Shown piece by piece: positions 40,369-54,700 of a stretch of 64,000 bases of DNA. Made by a program: the position numbers and the translations under genes. The stretch is taken from positions 10,997,444 through 11,061,443 of the forward strand of contig OX030956.1 of assembly GCA_943735955.1 (NCBI GenBank), written 5' to 3'. Source of the DNA: Piscicola geometra (lineage: Eukaryota > Annelida > Clitellata > Hirudinida > Piscicolidae). Under the pieces are notes generated by a model that was given only the letters and a program-made list of their open reading frames with translations, had not been told where the DNA came from and made no database searches. Position 1 is the first letter of the stretch; each line of letters opens with the position of its first letter.

Positions 40369-43300
40369 TCATCTCCCCTCGCATGAAAGACAGCAACTAT
40401 CTCGAATCATGGAATGCTGGCATTCTGAAGGGCTGTTTGCGATGTACGATTGACACCAAGCACCCTTGTCTTTGCACTCACCTTAAATCAAGAAATTAGT
40501 TTAAGTCGTTTTAATGTACTAAATTGTTTTATTAGATTCAATGTTTTTTTTATAAATAAGCTGGAAAATACCGATAGGCTTTTTTGTAGATTTTTTAGTT
40601 GCTTTACTCTAGATTTGTTATTAGTATTTTTTGCAGATTTTTTAGTTTTATTGGTAAGTTTTTTATTAGTTTTTCTGGTAGGCTTTTTATCAGTTTTGTT
40701 AGTAGGTTTTTTGGTGGTCTTACTGGCTGTGGTGTAAGTAGTTTTGCTGACAACTTTGTAAGTAGGTTTGCTGACAACTTTGTAAGAAGGTTTACTTCCG
40801 TCATTGTGAGTAAGTTTGCTGGCAGGATTTTTATTCTGCAGAGCACACTTGTTACAGCAATACATCTTCATGTAATCCTGTTCACAGCCGTATGTGTATC
40901 CAGTGCATTCAGGTTTCTGAACAAAGGTTGGATACCGTTTTTAGGGGGATAAATACGGCTCAAAAGTATACATTAAAAATAATAATGCTCCCAAATTTTA
41001 AAAGAATTTATTTTTACAATGTAAACCCTCTAAATTTCACAAAAAGAACGTGAAAAATTTCGTTCGAAAGTTTAGCAAAAGTGAGTTAAGCATCTGCGGA
41101 ACTCAGTCGAAGGTTAAACCAGTTATTAGATGCTAATTGATTTTCTAAATTCACAAAAACTATTGAGTTTGTTTCCGAAAAATAACTCACATCATCTGTA
41201 TAGCATCCGTTGGAGTTTTTAACACAGGTTCTGCAACAGACTTCTCTGTTGCCTTCATGACCACAAACATTTCTTTCGCACCAATTTGCTTTATCGCCAT
41301 AGAGACATTCTGGAAACAAAATCAGTTGAAAAATAATATATTACTTAATAAATACATTAAAAAATTATTTTCTGTTTGCTCAATTATGTTATTCACTCAC
41401 TTCTCAATATAACTTTAAAATATTTTTTAACATATTGTTAAACGTAAATTCTCCACCGGGAGTGGACACATCTTTGAAAGTCCCGCATGTTTTGCAACAG
41501 AGATCAGCAACGTCATTGTTGTAACAGAGACGACTGTAGCTCGTCTTTATCAACGAACAAGATAGTTGCGGTATGTCGTAGTTGAGGTAGGTGCTCACGT
41601 CTCCGTGTCGGCACTCTTTTGCTGATTGGTGGAAACCAATCATTTAAATAACATTTATAGAATAATAATAATTTAAATCTCTTTTTAAAATTCTAAAATT
41701 TTCTTATTGAATATTTGAAAAAAACTATTGATCAATTTCAACTTTTTTAAAGACTAACGCGTGAAGACGGGAGCGGCAGCGTCGGCGACACAGCGGCCAC
41801 TGATGCACCACATGCGGTCACCACAAGAAGTGCCGTCCAACAGCCTGGAGTTCTTGTACCACAAACACTTATTCGAAACTGGATCGGAACACTTCATGTT
41901 CCAGCAAAAGTCGTCTGGCAAGGCGTTTCCCTGGCGTTTTTGAGTGTTATTGCATTTCTTTGTGCATTTGGCCGAAGTTTAATAAAATTCTATAAATCTC
42001 TTGTGGAAAGGTTTTCTATTTAATATTTTAAAGGCAAACGAGAGACTTTACAATAAAATGAAAGTGGCGTCACCCCGCAGTAGACGGAGCCAGTTCCATG
42101 AACCATTCGGCATTGGTCCGTCAGAGAGTACTTTTGGCCTGGCTTGGTGGCGAGGTGGGTTCTGCTGTTCATCGGCTGCAACCGGTCAGACGGCTTGTTC
42201 AGAAGACAGTTCTTGTTATTACTTTAAAGTTATAATTTAATTTTAAATTTATTTTTATTTGGATTCCTAATATGCTTTGTTATTCTTTTTATAAATCATT
42301 GTGATTAGGAGTCATATCTTTAAATTCATTTTACACAAGATCATATTAAAAATAATACGTTTTAAGGCTTATGATATGGTCCGCAAAGTTCTGAATGCTA
42401 CAGGGGGAGAAACTGAATTCATTGTCGGTTTTTCCTGAGCTTCCAATAATTTTCGGAGCCATAATGAACTGGTGCTCAGGCTTGCATGCAGCTGTTTTAT
42501 CGTGGTCGGCACCAATGCTGGTTGGTTCAAATGTCTTTAGAGTAAATTAAATGTCAAAATTATATTTTTTTTTAAATGGGTAACCTTTTTCAAAATGTAA
42601 AATATTTCAATAAAATTCTCTTCTTTCTTACTTGTGTCCTAATTCATGAGTGGTGGTGTAGATGGTATCGTGCATGCCTTGAATCTTGACCATGCCTGCA
42701 GGCTTGTATGAACAAACTCCCGCCATGGTGGCATAACCAACAGCTGTCCCTGAATCCAGACTGTTCACATTTTTTTAATAGATGAAGTAAAAAAATGCAA
42801 GATGTTATTTTCCGTGAAAATTTCACATAAAATAAAAAAAAGACTATTTTCTTCAGTGAATAATTCACTGAAGAAAACTTGAGGTTTTTGTTATTTTCCG
42901 TGAAAACCTCATGATAAAACTGTTTTTCATTTTTTTTATATTCATGATAATTTTCAATCAATATTGTAAATTTATTTTAACTTTTTTTAAATTGTAACCA
43001 AAGCCTTAACCTTTATCCTATTTCCTAACCCTAACCCAACGAATTTTTTCAATTTAAAAAAATTTAAAACCAAAATCCTAATCTTAACCCATAACTCCAA
43101 CCCTTAACCATAATTTTAACCCTCACCCCAGTCCTCAACCCTTAATCCCATCCCCTAACCCTAACCCGTCGGCGAATCAAACGCATCCATCATAATTATT
43201 GTGAAAAAAATGTTTTACAATATTTATAATAATTAATTTATCTAAAAATGTTTAAAAAAATAAACTATATTAATATAAAATTCTACTAAATATTTTTTTT

Positions 43301-45655
43301 AATTTAACAAAAAGTTGGGCTCATCATGAATCGAACTCGGGAGACTCACCGAACAGACCACTAACCCCATATATATATAGTATATCTTATGACTAACCCT
43401 TACACCACAGAAGCTATTTAAATAACTGCGCTCATAAGATTCAAAACCAGAACATTTAAACTTAAATTGTTTAATCTATTTACCGCATTTCTTTCATAGC
43501 TAACTTTTCTGAATTTTTAGGCATTTCCTAAGTTTAGAAAATTATTTTTTTAAATTCATTTTTACATTTTACAATTTTCACGGAAAAAACCAAAAAGACT
43601 ACTTTTCATTCATTTAGCTCTAATCAGCTATAACCGACTAAATGACTAAGTGATAGTCTCGATTCATTAATCCCTCACTTGTAAAACATGAGGCTGAGAT
43701 CGAACGACGGCCAATTCACTGCTCTACTTTTCACCTGATTTTTGACCCATTCATCTTGAAGCTTTAGTGCCTCGTCAACGTTTAGTTGGGTGGAACTGGT
43801 TCTCGCCATTGGGTCATTTGTGAAGGGAGATTCTTGCGCAGTCTGTGTCAGGGTAATTGAAAGTTCTCGAAGTTGAAAGATGTTTCCACATTGGAAAAGA
43901 GTTTATAAATTGTTCTCTAATATGAAAGTATTTGAAAATTTCTTTAATACGTGGTTAAAGAAACTATGTATGAAAGATTAAAAAAAAAAGTTCAATCTTT
44001 TTCGCATACCCTGGCGATGTACAAGGCCACCACCTTCGTAGAAAAGGAGAAATCCGGGTGTCTGATTAGCATGAATCTTTCATTTACCTTTTTAGAGTAA
44101 TTTATTAAATAAATAAAAAATGAATTACTAATATAATTGATATAAAGAAAATGGGAAATCTAGTTCTTTCAAAAAGTAATGTGAGGTCAGATATGCTAGT
44201 GAAACGACTTTTGAAGAGTTACTAACAGCGTTCATGACGTGTACGAAGAAGTATTTGATGTGGTCGATGGCGTCATTGGCTTTGTTATTGGTGAAGCTCA
44301 AAAACCTTTAAAAAAATTCATTGATTAGTTTTAAATAAACAATTTATGTCTGTATGGAAAAACTAAAAATATTATAGGATACAAACAAAGAAAATAAAAT
44401 TAAACTCTATCCCCTCACCTCAGGTAAGTTGAATAATCAATTATGACCAGAATTTCGACAACAAGATTTTGCTTTCCACTTCGCTGGTTGCTCACTTGGC
44501 CTCCTGCAGAACTTGTTTCGTTGAAAAGGTCAGCCAGTGTTTCATTGCTTGTTGTGGTGGAATCCTCTTTAGACACTAGGTGAATTAAAAATTTTGAATT
44601 TCTAAATTTTGTAGCTATATATAAAATAATGAAGAAATCCTAAAATACAATCTGAAGTTAAATATTAGAAAAATTAATTTTATTTTAAATTATCATTTTG
44701 TTTTTAGAATTTATTCCATTTTTAATCCATAGATGGTAGGAATAAATGAATTAGTTATATATTATGAATATTTCATTCTTATTAAAGAAATGTTCAGAAA
44801 CCATCATTTTCAAAGTTGAGGTTTTTGTTTGGCTTGAGTTTGGAAAGCTTGTAGGGCTGTCCGTCTATTGAGAAGTTTTTTTCTTCTTGCACCCTGTCTC
44901 CCAAGGCTTCTTCGTTGTAGTCGGCAGGCATTACGTTGTATTCTTGCTCCTTTTGAGTGAAACTGCCCACCTACAAATTAATAAAAAAAGCAAAGAATCA
45001 AAACGATTCTTTTGGAACTTGGAATCAGTCAGTGTTAAACGCACGTAAGTCGTGAGTTTGGAGGAGGCATTCTTGAATAAGGTGATCGTGAACTCAGCTT
45101 TGAACTTCTCGTTCTTGTAGAGAGCTGTGTGCTGCAGTAGGAAAATGCCAGATTATTTAAAGAATTACTCAGTAGAAACAACAAAAGTCTGTTACATTTT
45201 TAATGTTCGAAAAAAAGAGTGGAAGCACAGCAAGGATCCTACCTCATGTTTATCGCCTGGGTGCACCACCATTTCACCATTGCGGTCATCAGAAATCACT
45301 TCGGCATTCTCCACCTCACCTCTCACTTCCTTCAGTTTCAGTTTCAGCGTGAACTTGTCATTGATTGGAATTGCCAGAGTCAATTGTTTTGGTAAAGAAA
45401 CTTTCTTCTCTTTCTTAGCGTCTGGATTTGATATTTAGAGATCGTTTTTAGTAGTAAAAATTCTATTTTATCTTTTTATAAAAATTCTATTGAATGCGTT
45501 TAAATAATTTTTTTTATAACAGCAGATGTTTAATCTTTATCTTTAAATTTATTTATCTAAATTCTAATAGATTTGAACAAACTTTTTGCAGCAGAACAGG
45601 CCACTAGAAGTGCCAATACAATGCATGAAATGCAGTTTATTTTTAATAATTTCAT
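40369..45655 (-). CDS. G4: ADAMTS-like M12B metalloprotease with four PLAC-type modules
   Basis: Exons (minus): 45583-45655, 45243-45421, 45045-45131, 44802-44970, 44419-44575, 44227-44305, 44010-44087, 43679-43842, 42632-42760, 42359-42517, 42074-42221, 41759-41930, 41457-41621, 41191-41309, 40724-40916 and 40369-40481. They total 2,184 nt, 727 residues. Exons 1-13 are almost identical to G3. The 3' end (exons 15-16 and downstream) instead matches G2 and G5, so a crossover or conversion boundary lies between exon 13 and exon 15. It appears intact. Confidence 0.87.
42808..43587. mobile_element. Inverted-repeat-bounded insertion in G4 intron 8
   Basis: 780-bp version, as in G3. Confidence 0.55.
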
Positions 45656-45729
45656 GAGAAACTTTTCAATTATTCTTTTAAATGTAAAGTTTTTTAACTT
45701 TTCAACTAAAAAGATTTCTTTTTCTGTAA

Positions 45730-45738
45730 CTATATATA
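45730..45738 (-). promoter_or_regulatory. TATA-like box of G4
   Basis: TATATATAG, identical to G3. Spacer 45656-46439 holds no gene. Confidence 0.4.
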
Positions 45739-46439
45739 TACAGTTTTAAAAATTATATTTTATCGGATTTGCCAATGTAAAAAAAATATGAATATTAATT
45801 TTTAGGATACCTTTCAAAAACCCACACAAATATAGTAAATATTAAATTACAAATTAAATAGTAAATATTTAAAGTAAATATTCCTTCATTAAATCCACTA
45901 ATGAGTCTAATAAGATACACCTCGGGAATTTTGAAATACTCCTATAAAATCGATAAAATGTAGTTTTTTTGTAAAAAAATTCTGAGCGACTTTTTTGATC
46001 AAATCATCACTCGATGTAGAGTGGCATAAGTATTCTTTTAAAATAATTTTCAATCAGATAATTTATTTTATTTCATCGTCGCAGTGAGAGTGAAACCTAC
46101 TAATTGTATCTTTTTCATAATATATCGTTAGAAACCATGAACTTTGAATTCATTCAATACTCTAGCAATACAATTGAATGTTTTTGTAACGCCCCTGCAG
46201 ACACTATGAAAAGTAATTTATTAACTCGAAACATGTAGATTATTCCAGATATTCCAATGAAGTTCAAAATATTTGGTGAATATAGCATTTTAACCTAATT
46301 ATAATTGTCTAATTAAAAAATAATAATGGCTCTCATCAAAACATACGTTTTAAAATATTGTTTATGAAAAGTAACTAAAGAATGAATTTATATAGGATTA
46401 TAATTGAAACAGTTTCGCACTGAGAATTCTTTGAAGTCC

Positions 46440-48943
46440 TCACCATCTCCCATTGCACGAGGCACAGCAGAGGGAGTTGGTGTAGTATCTTAGGCAGTCG
46501 TAAGGAAAATGAAGGACATGGTTGGGACACCGGAAATCGTGGTCTTCGCAGAGAACTTGAAAGAATTACATTTTATAAATTATTTTTCATAAGAAATAAT
46601 TTCCGCTTTCAATTTCTAATAATTGATTTTGAAAAGTTTAGTAAAAAACTTGAGTTTGATTTATAAGCCTCTATCAAAAAACTACAGAAAGTGTTTATAT
46701 GATTTATAGCAGAGGTGCACAACCCGCGGCCCTTCGGCCTGTTTGATGCGGCCCCCAGACCACTAGTCCATTTTGGCTATTTGCGGCCCTAACAAAATTG
46801 TAAATCGACGCACCCGCCCATCTCTTTTTAATTGTACTGTTTGCACTTTCCTAATATAAAACGATTGGTACAACAACAACGAGCGATAATTGAGTTGTTT
46901 TAATTTAGTAAGAATGTCAAAGCGTAAAATTGAAGTAGAAAATCGTTAGTTTAATGAAGAATGGACAAATGCAGCATTTCAACGGAACAGCTTTGGGCCT
47001 AATTTGTCGCGAGTCCGTAACTGTAATGAAGGACTACAATTGCAAAAGACATTATGAGACCAAACACGCTGCTACGTTTGATGATGTGAAAGGCGAAGCT
47101 AGAAAAAATATAATTGATCAACTTGTAAAAGATTGTCATCTGAGCACAATATTTTTACAAAAAAAGTTAATGAAAATATGACTTTTGTTCGTGCCGGTTG
47201 TGCCGTAGCACAGATTATTGCGCGATTGTCTCGACCATTTACTGATGGTGATTTCGTCAAAAACTGCATGCAAGCCATTTCCAAAGAAGTCTGTCCTGAG
47301 AAAACAGACCTGTTCAACAAAGTGCCATTGTCACGGATGACTTTCCAGCGCCGGATGGTTGATTTATCCAATGACGTTTGCGTGACAAGCTTGCCATTTG
47401 CAAGTATTTTTCAATTGCCTTAGATGAGAGCACGGATAACGTTGACACAGCACAGCTTTTGCTTTTTGTTTGTGCGGTGGATGAGAACTGTAAATTAACT
47501 CAGAAATTAGCAGGAATGCCCTCACTACGTGGACGTACGACTGGTGCAGATATTTTTGGAGGAGTGAAATCTGTTCTTGACGTTCATTGGCCAAAGCTCT
47601 GTAGTGTTACTACTGACGGTGCACCCGTCATGACTGGTAAAGAATTAGGACTTGTTGCTCATCTGCGATCACATTTGCGAGACTTAGAAATTCCTACAGA
47701 CACCATCCACGCATACCACTTCATCATACATCAAGAGTCACTGTGTACACGAGTCATTAATTTTGATAATGTTATGAAATTTGTTTTTAAATACGAACAA
47801 AAGGACTTAACCATCGACAATTCAGATCATTTCTTGAAAACATTGAGTCAGAATATCGTGACATACCATATCACTCTGATGTAAGGTGGTTGAGTCGAGG
47901 AAAAGTTCTAACTAGATTTGTTGAGTTACGAAACGAAATCTGTGAATTCCTTGTAAATAACGTTATTTTTTTTTATGACATTTATTAAAAACTTGCATTC
48001 TTTGAGTTTTTTTAAAATTTAGTTATTCATACATGTTTAAATAACGTTATTTTTTTAAATGACATTTATTTAAAACTTGCATTCTTTGAGTTGTTTTATT
48101 GTGTCCTCTATGTGCACGCTGATGCGGCCCTTGGCGCCCGGGACTCAGTAATTTTGGCCCTCAGGCTGAAAAAGGTTGTGCACCCCTGATTTATAGGAAT
48201 TAATAAACCAATAAAAAAAGGACAGAAATAACATACTGGTAGGCTTTCGAGCCTCTATGGCACACTTGTTGCAACAGTTATTCTTCATATAATACAGGTT
48301 ACAGCTGTATTGTGACATGCTACATTCTGGCAGCTAAAAAAGACAAAAGCAAGTTTCTTAGAGAGATAACAATGAGTAATTTCCATTATTAACGGTTACA
48401 AATTTTTTCTAACAAAATATCGTTAATAAATAATAATCTCTTTGAATTTGTTTTTCCCAAACATTACTTACATCCTCGCTAAAGCATCCGTTGGCGTTTT
48501 GGACACATGTTGAGCAACAAATAAGTCTGTTCACTTCGTATAAACAAACGCCCTTAGTGCACCAATTGGCTTTGTCTCCATACGGACAAGCTGTTGAGAT
48601 GGTTTAGAGCATTCACAAATAGTATATATATTATTAATAATACAATATTAGTTTGCACATTTATACATTTTATCTTTCTATTCGCAATTTATTTTATTTA
48701 ATTGTTATTTATAATAAATGAATTTTATTCAATTGTTGGTTCTGTTGAACGCAAATTCCTCACTGGCACTCGAGTTTGCCTTGATATCCGCGCACGTTTT
48801 GCAGCAAAGATCAGCAACTTTTGCATTGTAACAGAGGTACTTGTAATGACTTTCCACCAGAGAACACGTCAAGTTGGCGATGTCATAGTTGTCAACGTCG
48901 TAGCTTAGGAACGTTGTAGTGTCTCCATACGGACATTCGCTTG
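46440..48943 (-). pseudogene. O4: orphan 3' cassette, exons 13-16, intron 15 carries hAT
   Basis: Exons 48764-48943, 48472-48590, 48237-48333 and 46440-46555, intact like O2. It lies 3' of G5 and could serve G5 transcripts as an alternative 3' end. Confidence 0.75.
46710..48188 (+). mobile_element. hAT element, third copy with extra 1-base deletion
   Basis: 1,479 bp. TSD ATTTATAG at 46702-46709 and 48189-48196. A one-base loss in an A-run near 47130 adds a frameshift absent from the other two copies, so it post-dates the duplication. Confidence 0.9.
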
Positions 48944-49072
48944 CTAATTCATGATAACAGAATTAACTTTGAAATTCTTAATTAATTTTTTAGCACAAAT
49001 TATAATTGAGTTATCATTTAATTGATCTTCAAAAATTATGAATTTTTACATAAAATACCCTATAATCAAAAA

Positions 49073-49099
49073 TAATATATATATATATATATATATATA
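49073..49099. repeat. (TA)n microsatellite at O4/LINE junction
   Basis: Only about 27 bases, the shortest of the four. Confidence 0.9.
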
Positions 49100-51358
49100 C
49101 ATTGGATATAATCGAAGTGTTGTTGTACATCCGTGACAAAATTGAACTTAATCGTATACCAACATACGTCAGTGCCAATCTCAATAGGATACCGGTTATT
49201 AAAAATTTCAATTGTGAATCCATATATCAAAAAATTGAACAACTTTTCGACAACAAATTCGACGCCATTATCAACAAACATACACAAGATATACAATAAT
49301 TAAGTGAGAGTGTATTGAACGTTAACAACCAATTGTATAATTTAAAAAATATATTTGAACAAACGTTGAATAAATTAAAAAGTAAGTAAAATACTCGGCT
49401 ATGGTCTGAATTAATTCAAAGTCCAAATCCGAACAACAACAACAACAACAATAGTAATGTGCAGCATAACAGTATCAATAACAATAAGAATGCTGACGGA
49501 GTTAATCCAAACAAACGAAGTAGAGCTTCAACATCAGAACAAGAGCTTTTTCCACATATTCCCAACTATAACTCTACTGAGAACAGTAATACTGTAGGTT
49601 CTAATAAACCTCAACCGGGAATAAACCGTAACAGGGTATTTGGCACGAGAGTCAATTGTTCATTAAAGGCGTCCAAAGTAATAGAAAAGAAAATAGCATA
49701 TTACGTAGGAAACGTTGGCTTATGCAATAAAAGTTTAATTGAAGAACATTTGAAATCGAACGACATTACTTTTAGCCATTGCTTTCCAGTTTTGCGGAAA
49801 AGAAATTCAGAAGTTATTGAAATCGACCAAACAGTAGAATCAACAGCCTTTAAGATAATTTTGCCAATAAAAGAGCTGAATAAATTAAAAAATCCGGACA
49901 TATGGCCCAAGTACACGTTTCTTCGTGAATGAGACTTTTCGCTGACTAACCACAGAAAAAAACCACAGAGGGGAACGATGTGCAAAAATCAACAACCAAC
50001 AACCATGGCGACAACAAATAGTTTTAACAACGATTCTGAAGAAGACATCGTCAGCAATAGTAGCAACAGCATAATATACATTGATAATAACACTGATAAT
50101 GGAATCAATTTTTATGGCAATTCTGATACTTTCCTCAATGATATTGATCCAGATGAAAACTTTCTACAAAATGTCAATGGTGACTGTCTTCTTCTGCTGC
50201 ATTCATATCAACAGTAGGAGTATAATTAATAAAATTATTGAAATAGGTACTTTAATTGAATGTTGTAATAATAAATTTAACTTGATTGCTATTACTGAAA
50301 CATGGTTGCGCGATGAAAATGTTAATTTAATTGATTTGCCTGATTTTCACTTTGTTTTCAAAAATCGTGTTGATTGTACTGGCGGTGGTGTAGGTTTGTT
50401 TATTAACAAACGCTTTAAATATGTTACTAGAGATAATTTGTTTTATTTATCTCCAACTTTTGAACTACTAGTGGTTGAAATTTTAATTAATAATGTTTCT
50501 AGTTGCTTAATATATGTTTTATATCGTCCTCCGAATTCTGATCCTATGTTATTCTTAAATTATTTAACTACCCTATTAATAAAACTAAAATTCTGTTCCT
50601 CTAAACTTATATAATTCATTGGTGATTTCAATATTGACCTATTAAATTATGATTATAAAAATATTTCTGCTCAATTTGAAAACTTAGTTCATTTATTTAA
50701 TTTTGTTCCCTTAATTTCTATTCCAACACGTGTTTCTAATACTAAATCTTCCTTAATTGATAATATTTTCACTAACAATCTGATAACACATAATTCCGGT
50801 GTTATCTGCTCATCCTTGACTGACCATTTTCTTGTGTTTACATCTTTTAAGGTATCTTTCGAAGTTAATTTATCTGATCATAATACTAAATTTTTTAGTT
50901 AAAATTGTTACAACATTGCAAAGTTAAACAATTACTTTGCGAATTTTGACTGGAATCCGATTTGGATTGTTCAGACACTGACACTGCATTTGAATTATTT
51001 ATCAATATTTTTAAGCAGGCTGTTTCACAATTTTGTTTAGCTACTCATAAACCTACTCGCAAGAAAAAACCCTGGATTTCCCAGGGTTTGATCATTTCGT
51101 CTGTTACCAAGAATAGACTTTATAAGAGGTTTTTACGGTCTAAATCATTATCGGACGAATTTTTATGTAAGAATTACAAAAATATTTTTGTAAATCTGTG
51201 TAGAATTTCTGAGAATATGTATTATAATGCGCAATTTAATGAAAATAGACATAGTGGCAAACGCACTTGGGATTTATTAAAATCATGTATAGGTATGAAA
51301 AATACTCAGTCCTATAATAATATGGTGGATAACCAATTGATTAAAGACGACTCTACTA
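49100..51358 (+). mobile_element. CR1/Jockey-like LINE, 3' deleted copy
   Basis: Same remnants, stops and SINE junction as 11153-13410. Confidence 0.85.
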
Positions 51359-51493
51359 TAATGAAAGATCCTAGGTTCAAGTGCAACCAATGCCCTAGTA
51401 ACCCAAAGGTGCAAATGAAAACATGCAGCCTAAGTGGCCTCGAAGCCTGTTTGGGTTATAATGCTCGTCATTATTATTATTATTATTATTATT
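51359..51493 (+). mobile_element. SINE 3' half fused to LINE
   Basis: Same junction as at 13411. Stretch 51494-51709 is the 3' flank of G5. Confidence 0.8.
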
Positions 51494-51709
51494 AGTCAAC
51501 GATTTATTTGTTCCGCTCAAATTCCGATACGAATGAAACAATGTAAATACTATTGAAATGATCTTTTAAATAGTTTAAAATAATGACCTTCACCAAAGTT
51601 TCGCATTTAGAATTCAAGTGTCAAACAAATATTTATATGATCTTTGGGAGTAATTGCAGTGCTTCCTGGATGCGCAAAAGACTTCAAGGATCCCACTGTC
51701 TGAGCAGTT

Positions 51710-54700
51710 TCATCTCCCCTCGCATGAAAGACAGCAACTATCTCGAATCATGGAATGCTGGCATTCTGAAGGGCTGTTTGCGATGTACGATTGACACCAA
51801 GCACCCTTGTCTTTGCACTCACCTTAAATCAAGAAATTAGTTTAAGTCGTTTTAATGTACTAAATTGTTTTATTAGATTCAATGTTTTTTTTATAAATAA
51901 GCTGGAAAATACCGATAGGCTTTTTTGTAGATTTTTTAGTTGCTTTACTCTAGATTTGTTATTAGTATTTTTTGCAGATTTTTTAGTTTTATTGGTAAGT
52001 TTTTTATTAGTTTTTCTGGTAGGCTTTTTATCAGTTTTGTTAGTAGGTTTTTTGGTGGTCTTACTGGCTGTGGTGTAAGTAGTTTTGCTGACAACTTTGT
52101 AAGTAGGTTTGCTGACAACTTTGTAAGAAGGTTTACTTCCGTCATTGTGAGTAAGTTTGCTGGCAGGATTTTTATTCTGCAGAGCACACTTGTTACAGCA
52201 ATACATCTTCATGTAATCCTGTTCACAGCCGTATGTGTATCCAGTGCATTCAGGTTTCTGAACAAAGGTTGGATACCGTTTTTAGGGGGATAAATACGGC
52301 TCAAAAGTATACATTAAAAATAATAATGCTCCCAAATTTTAAAAGAATTTATTTTTACAATGTAAACCTTCTAAATTTCACAAAAAGAACGTGAAAAATT
52401 TCGTTCGAAAGTTTAGCAAAAGTGAGTTAAGCATCTGCGGAACTCAGTCGAAGGTTAAACCAGTTATTAGATGCTAATTGATTTTCTAAATTCACAAAAA
52501 CTATTGAGTTTGTTTCCGAAAAATAACTCACATCATCTGTATAGCATCCGTTGGAGTTTTTAACACAGGTTCTGCAACAGACTTCTCTGTTGCCTTCATG
52601 ACCACAAACATTTCTTTCGCACCAATTTGCTTTATCGCCATAGAGACATTCTGGAAACAAAATCAGTTGAAAAATAATATATTACTTAATAAATACATAC
52701 CAAATTCTTTTCTGTTTGCTCAATTATGTTATTCACTCACTTCTCAATATAACTTTAAAATATTTTTTAACATATTGTTAAACGTAAATTCTCCACCGGG
52801 AGTGGACACATCTTTGAAAGTCCCGCATGTTTTGCAACAGAGATCAGCAACGTCATTGTTGTAACAGAGACGACTGTAGCTCGTCTTTATCAACGAACAA
52901 GATAGTTGCGGTATGTCGTAGTTGAGGTAGGTGGTCACGTCTCCGTGTCGGCACTCTTTTGCTGATTGGTGGAAACCAATCATTTAAATAACATTTATAG
53001 AATAATAATAATTTAAATCTCTTTTTAAAATTCTAAAATTTTCTTATTGAATATTTGAAAAAAACTATTGATCAATTTCAACTTTTTTAAAGACTAACGC
53101 GTGAAGACGGGAGCGGCAGCGTCGGCGACACAGCGGCCACTGATGCACCACATGCGGTCACCACAAGAAGTGCCGTCCAACAGCCTGGAGTTCTTGTACC
53201 ACAAACACTTATTCGAAACTGGATCGGAACACTTCATGTTCCAGCAAAAGTCGTCTGGCAAGGCGTTTCCCTGGCGTTTTTGAGTGTTATTGCATTTCTT
53301 TGTGCATTTGGCCGAAGTTTAATAAAATTCTATAAATCTCTTGTGGAAAGGTTTTCTATTTAATATTTTAAAGGCAAACGAGAGACTTTACAATAAAATG
53401 AAAGTGGCGTCACCCCGCAGTAGACGGAGCCAGTTCCATGAACCATTCGGCATTGGTCCGTCAGAGAGTACTTTTGGCCTGGCTTAGTGGCGAGGTGGGT
53501 TCTGCTGTTCATCGGCTGCAACCGGTCAGACGGCTTGTTCAGAAGACAGTTCTTGTTATTACTTTAAAGTTATAATTTAATTTTAAATTTATTTTTATTT
53601 GGATTCCTAATATGCTTTGTTATTCTTTTTATAAATCATTGTGATTAGGAGTCATATCTTTAAATTCATTTTACACAAGATCATATTAAAAATAATACGT
53701 TTTAAGGCTTATGATGTGGTCGGCAAAGTTCTGAATGCTACAGGGGGAGAAACTGAATTCATTGTCGGTTTTTCCTGAGCTTCCAATAATTTTCGGAGCC
53801 ATAATGAACTGGTGCTCAGGCTTGCATGCAGCTGTTTTATCGTGGTCGGCACCAATGCTGGTTGGTTCAAATGTCTTTAGAGTAAATTAAATGTCAAAAT
53901 TATATTTTATTTAAAATGGGTAACCTTTTTCAAAATGTAAAATATTTCAATAAAATTCTCTTCTTTCTTACTTGTGTCCTAATTCATGAGTGGTGGTGTA
54001 GATGGTATCGTGCATGCCTTGAATCTTGACCATGCCTGCAGGCTTGTATGAACAAACTCCCGCCACGGTGGCATAACCAACAGCTGTCCCTGAATCCAGA
54101 CTGTTCACATTTTTTTAATAGATGAAGTAAAAAAATGCAAGATGTTATTTTCCGTGAAAATTTCACATAAAATAAAAAAAAGACTATTTTCTTCAGTGAA
54201 TATTTCACTGAAGAAAACATGAGGTTTTTGTTATTTTCCGTGAAAACCTCATGACGAAACTGTTTTTCATTTTTTTTATATTCATGATAATTTTCAATCA
54301 ATATTGTAAATTTATTTTTATTTTTTTAAAAATTGTAACCAAAGCCTTAACCTTTATCCTATTTCCTAACCCTAACCCAACGAATTTTTTCAATTAAAAA
54401 AATTTTTAAACCAAAATCCTAATCTTAACCCATAACTCCAACCCTTAACTATAATTTTAACCCTCACCCCAATCCTCAACCCTAACACCTTACTCTAACC
54501 CTTAATCCCATCCCCTAACCCTAACCCGTCGGCGAATCAAACGCATCCATCATAATTATTGTGAAAAAAATGTTTTACAATATTTATAATAATTAATTTA
54601 TCTAAAAATGTTTAAAAAAATAAACTATATTAATATAAAATTCTACTAAATATTTTTTTTAATTTAACAAAAAGTTGGGCTCATCATGAATCGAACTCGG

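Noticed and set aside
52532..52961. ShK toxin-type domains in exons 13-16
   Set aside because: Cysteine number is similar, but the modules end in CCxTC or CCxSC as in PLAC domains, not the CxxxCxxC ending of ShK, and they follow an ADAMTS disintegrin-like module.
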